Source: Desulfobacterales bacterium C00003106 (GTDB taxonomy: Bacteria > Desulfobacterota > Desulfobacteria > Desulfobacterales > C00003106). Taken from it: a stretch of 6,581 nucleotides of DNA. Position numbers and translations under genes: made by a program. This document shows positions 4,774 through 6,581 of the stretch, in pieces. Below the pieces are notes generated by a model. That model saw nothing but the letters and a program-made list of their open reading frames with translations. It did no database searches and was not told where the DNA came from. How positions within the stretch are numbered: the stretch's first letter is position 1; each line of letters starts with the position of its first letter. Where the stretch lies: the NCBI GenBank assembly GCA_001751015.1, contig MAXM01000096.1, positions 1 to 6,581 on the forward strand, written 5' to 3'.

Positions 4774-6538
4774 GTATCGACAGCCTTGCAGCCTTTTGGG
4801 CCACTTTTTCCGCCAGGTTTTGCTTGTAGTCTTTGAGGCGTTTCATAATCTCCTCATCTGTTACAGAAAGGATCTGTGCCGCCATTATCCCGGCATTTTT
4901 TGCGCCTGCCTTGCCCACGGCCATGGTTGCAACCGGTATCCCTGAGGGCATCTGGATGGTTGCCAGGAGCGCGTCCATGCCATGCAAAGGAGAAGAATCA
5001 ATAGGGACCCCGATTACGGGGAGCGTTGTATGTGCGGCAATGGCTCCGGCCAGGTGCGCGGCGGCCCCGGCCCCGGCTATGATCACCTTTAGACCGCGTC
5101 GGCGCGCGGATGTCGCATAGGCCGCCGTCATTTCCGGCGAGCGGTGGGCAGAGGCAATCGTCATTTCAAACGGAACCAAGAACTCTTTTAAGGTATCTGC
5201 GGCCCCCTGCATGATCTCCCAGTCGGAATCACTCCCCATCACGATGCCGACGACCGGAGATCCGGGTCCGCGGTCAAGTGCCTTTTGACCGATGTCTTTT
5301 CTGAAATACGCCCCCGGCCACTTGATCTTCGCTACCGCGGCATAGGTCCTTTTGATTGCATCGGAAATGGTATCTCCCATCCCCGTAACTCCGAGGACAC
5401 GTCCGCCGTCTGTCACAAGCTTTTTCTTCTTGCGTGTGGTCCCGGCGTGAAAGACCACAACATCCTTCATGCGTGACGCAGCGGCGATCCCTGTAATGCC
5501 CTTTTCCTTCTCATATAAGCCGGGGTATCCTTTTGCCGCCATCACAACACAGACAGATGCCTTTTTGTCCCATGAAAGGTCTATCTCTGACAGGCGATCA
5601 TCAACCACTGCTTCCATTACGTCCACAAGATCTGTCTTCATCCGGACCAGCAGGGGCTGGGTTTCCGGGTCTCCGAGCCGCACGTTAAACTCCAGGACCT
5701 TTGCCTCGCCATTTTCGATCATTAGCCCGGCATAAAGGACGCCCTTGTATGGCGTCCCCTCCGCAGCCATGGCCTTGACCGCAGGGAGCATGATCGTGTC
5801 CATTATGCGTTGCTGAAGCGGTTCGTCAATGACAGGCGCGGGGGAGTAAGCGCCCATCCCACCGGTATTCGGCCCCTTGTCTCCGTCGTAGATAGCCTTG
5901 TGGTCCTGAGAGGTCGGCAAAGGCAATACGGTTTCGCCATCGGTAAAGACCAGGAATGATGCCTCTTCGCCGGTCAGCATCTCTTCTATTAGTATCTTTG
6001 CGCCGACAGGACCGAATTCCTTTTTCACCATGATCCGGTCTATCGCATCTATGGCATCGCTTTCAGTCGCGCAGAGTATAACCCCCTTTCCTGCTGCAAG
6101 GCCGTCTGCCTTGATAACCAGCGGGGAGCCTATCTTTTTTACATACAATACTGCTTTTTTGGCATTTGTGAATTGCCTGTAGTCACCAGTGGGGATGCCG
6201 TATTTTTTCATCAGGTCCTTGGCAAACACCTTGCTTCCCTCAAGCCGGGCGGCGCGGCCAACCGGGCCGAATACCCGAAGCCCCTTGCCTTCAAACCTCT
6301 CAACAATGCCTGCAGTCAGGGGGATTTCAGGACCTACGACTGTAAGATCTATCTTCTTTTTGATTGCAACCTTCAACAGGCCGTCTATGTCATCTGAACT
6401 TATGGGGAGGCAGGTCGCCTGCTTTGCGATACCCGCGTTTCCCGGAGCGCAAAAAATCTTTTTTACCTTTGGGCTTTGCGCTATCTTCCAGACCAGTGCA
6501 TGTTCCCGGCCCCCTCCTCCGACCACCAGGATTTTCAT
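4766..6538 (-). CDS. purD-purE: PurD-PurE fusion: GAR synthetase joined to N5-CAIR mutase
   Basis: One uninterrupted 590-residue frame encodes two purine-synthesis enzymes. Residues 1-423 are PurD, which joins phosphoribosylamine and glycine with ATP to give GAR. They show GGGGREHA (7-14), VVGPEIPL (67-74), LEGSKVFAKD (99-108), KADGLAAGKGV (143-153), GEEASF (190-195), DHK (212-214), GPNTGGMGAYSPAP (222-235) and LEFNVRLGDPETQ (282-294; E283 and N285 are likely Mg ligands). Residues about 427-590 are a class I PurE, which interconverts N5-CAIR and CAIR: GIVMGSDSDWEIM (431-443), SAHRSPEM (463-470; H465 is the likely catalytic histidine), IAGAGAAAHLAG (487-498), GVPIDSSPLHGMDALLATIQMP (510-531) and KAGAKNAG (543-550). 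Only about three residues link them. No workable PurE start with a ribosome binding site lies at the join. The ATG at 6538 has AAGGAG eight bases upstream and overlaps an incoming frame as ATGA. Downstream, the YrdC gene overlaps by 8 bases. Both domains look complete. Confidence 0.93.
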   Translation of the reverse strand: MKILVVGGGGREHALVWKIAQSPKVKKIFCAPGNAGIAKQATCLPISSDDIDGLLKVAIKKKIDLTVVGPEIPLTAGIVERFEGKGLRVFGPVGRAARLEGSKVFAKDLMKKYGIPTGDYRQFTNAKKAVLYVKKIGSPLVIKADGLAAGKGVILCATESDAIDAIDRIMVKKEFGPVGAKILIEEMLTGEEASFLVFTDGETVLPLPTSQDHKAIYDGDKGPNTGGMGAYSPAPVIDEPLQQRIMDTIMLPAVKAMAAEGTPYKGVLYAGLMIENGEAKVLEFNVRLGDPETQPLLVRMKTDLVDVMEAVVDDRLSEIDLSWDKKASVCVVMAAKGYPGLYEKEKGITGIAAASRMKDVVVFHAGTTRKKKKLVTDGGRVLGVTGMGDTISDAIKRTYAAVAKIKWPGAYFRKDIGQKALDRGPGSPVVGIVMGSDSDWEIMQGAADTLKEFLVPFEMTIASAHRSPEMTAAYATSARRRGLKVIIAGAGAAAHLAGAIAAHTTLPVIGVPIDSSPLHGMDALLATIQMPSGIPVATMAVGKAGAKNAGIMAAQILSVTDEEIMKRLKDYKQNLAEKVAQKAARLSIRG

Positions 6539-6581
6539 TTGGTGTTCTCCTTCCTGTCCATATCCGGTTTCAACCTAAAAG
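6535..6581 (-). CDS. 3' end of an unidentified upstream gene (partial)
   Basis: Reading leftward from the window edge, one frame stays open for 15 codons (ending FRLKPDMDRKENTK, with the first residue partial) and stops at TGA 6537-6535, overlapping the purDE start as ATGA. The other two frames close almost at once. The four-base overlap is the classic coupling arrangement, so this is probably the tail of the preceding operon gene. It does not look like the end of PurH, and it is too short to identify. It could also be chance, since the visible stretch is only 47 bases. Confidence 0.4.
   Translation of the reverse strand, partial: FRLKPDMDRKENTK
6547..6552 (-). promoter_or_regulatory. Ribosome binding site of purDE
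   Basis: On the coding strand the site reads AGGAAGGAG (6555-6547), with the AAGGAG core eight bases before the ATG at 6538. It supports that start, which also gives the standard PurD N-terminus MKILVVGGGGREHA. Confidence 0.7.

Noticed and set aside
6189..6578. 129-codon open frame on the plus strand at the right edge
   Set aside because: It lies opposite the well-conserved PurD N-terminal region; the translation shows no family pattern.
1..6581. A new defence, mobile or RNA-based system
   Set aside because: Almost all of the window is covered by recognised housekeeping genes with intact motifs; there are no array-like repeats, transposase or integrase motifs, tRNA-like folds or long unexplained gaps.

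Overview
The window looks like ordinary bacterial chromosome with moderate GC and tight gene packing. Protein style (AroE, AroA, a class I PurE with the GAGAAAHLAG variant, a Pit/DUF47 pair, a short YrdC-type protein) resembles anaerobic Desulfobacterota (former Deltaproteobacteria). That assignment is from remembered family resemblance only and is of moderate to low certainty.

Left part, plus strand: aroE (61-882, TTG start behind a very strong Shine-Dalgarno site) and aroA (879-2138) overlap by ATGA and form a shikimate-pathway operon. They catalyse steps 4 and 6 of chorismate synthesis; the shikimate kinase between them is not in the window.

Right part, minus strand, read right to left: the last codons of an unidentified gene (6535-6581), a purD-purE gene fusion (6538-4766), a Sua5/YrdC-family gene (4773-4162, GTG start overlapping purDE by 8 bases), a Pit phosphate permease (4122-2893), and its usual partner, a DUF47 PhoU-like protein (2826-2155). 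Overlaps and short gaps suggest one transcript combining purine synthesis, tRNA t6A modification and phosphate uptake.

The two operons converge at 2139-2154, where only 16 bases separate the stop codons. The junction is made of a perfect 13-base tandem repeat whose two copies carry the two opposing stop codons. There is no obvious terminator there.

No mobile element, CRISPR array, RNA gene or clearly new defence or other system is visible. The most notable feature is the single-chain PurD-PurE enzyme. Smaller points are the junction repeat, an unusual PTRAFYGLG motif in the YrdC protein, a possible hairpin before the DUF47 ribosome binding site, and a T9 run inside pit. No stretch over 100 bases lacks a gene.
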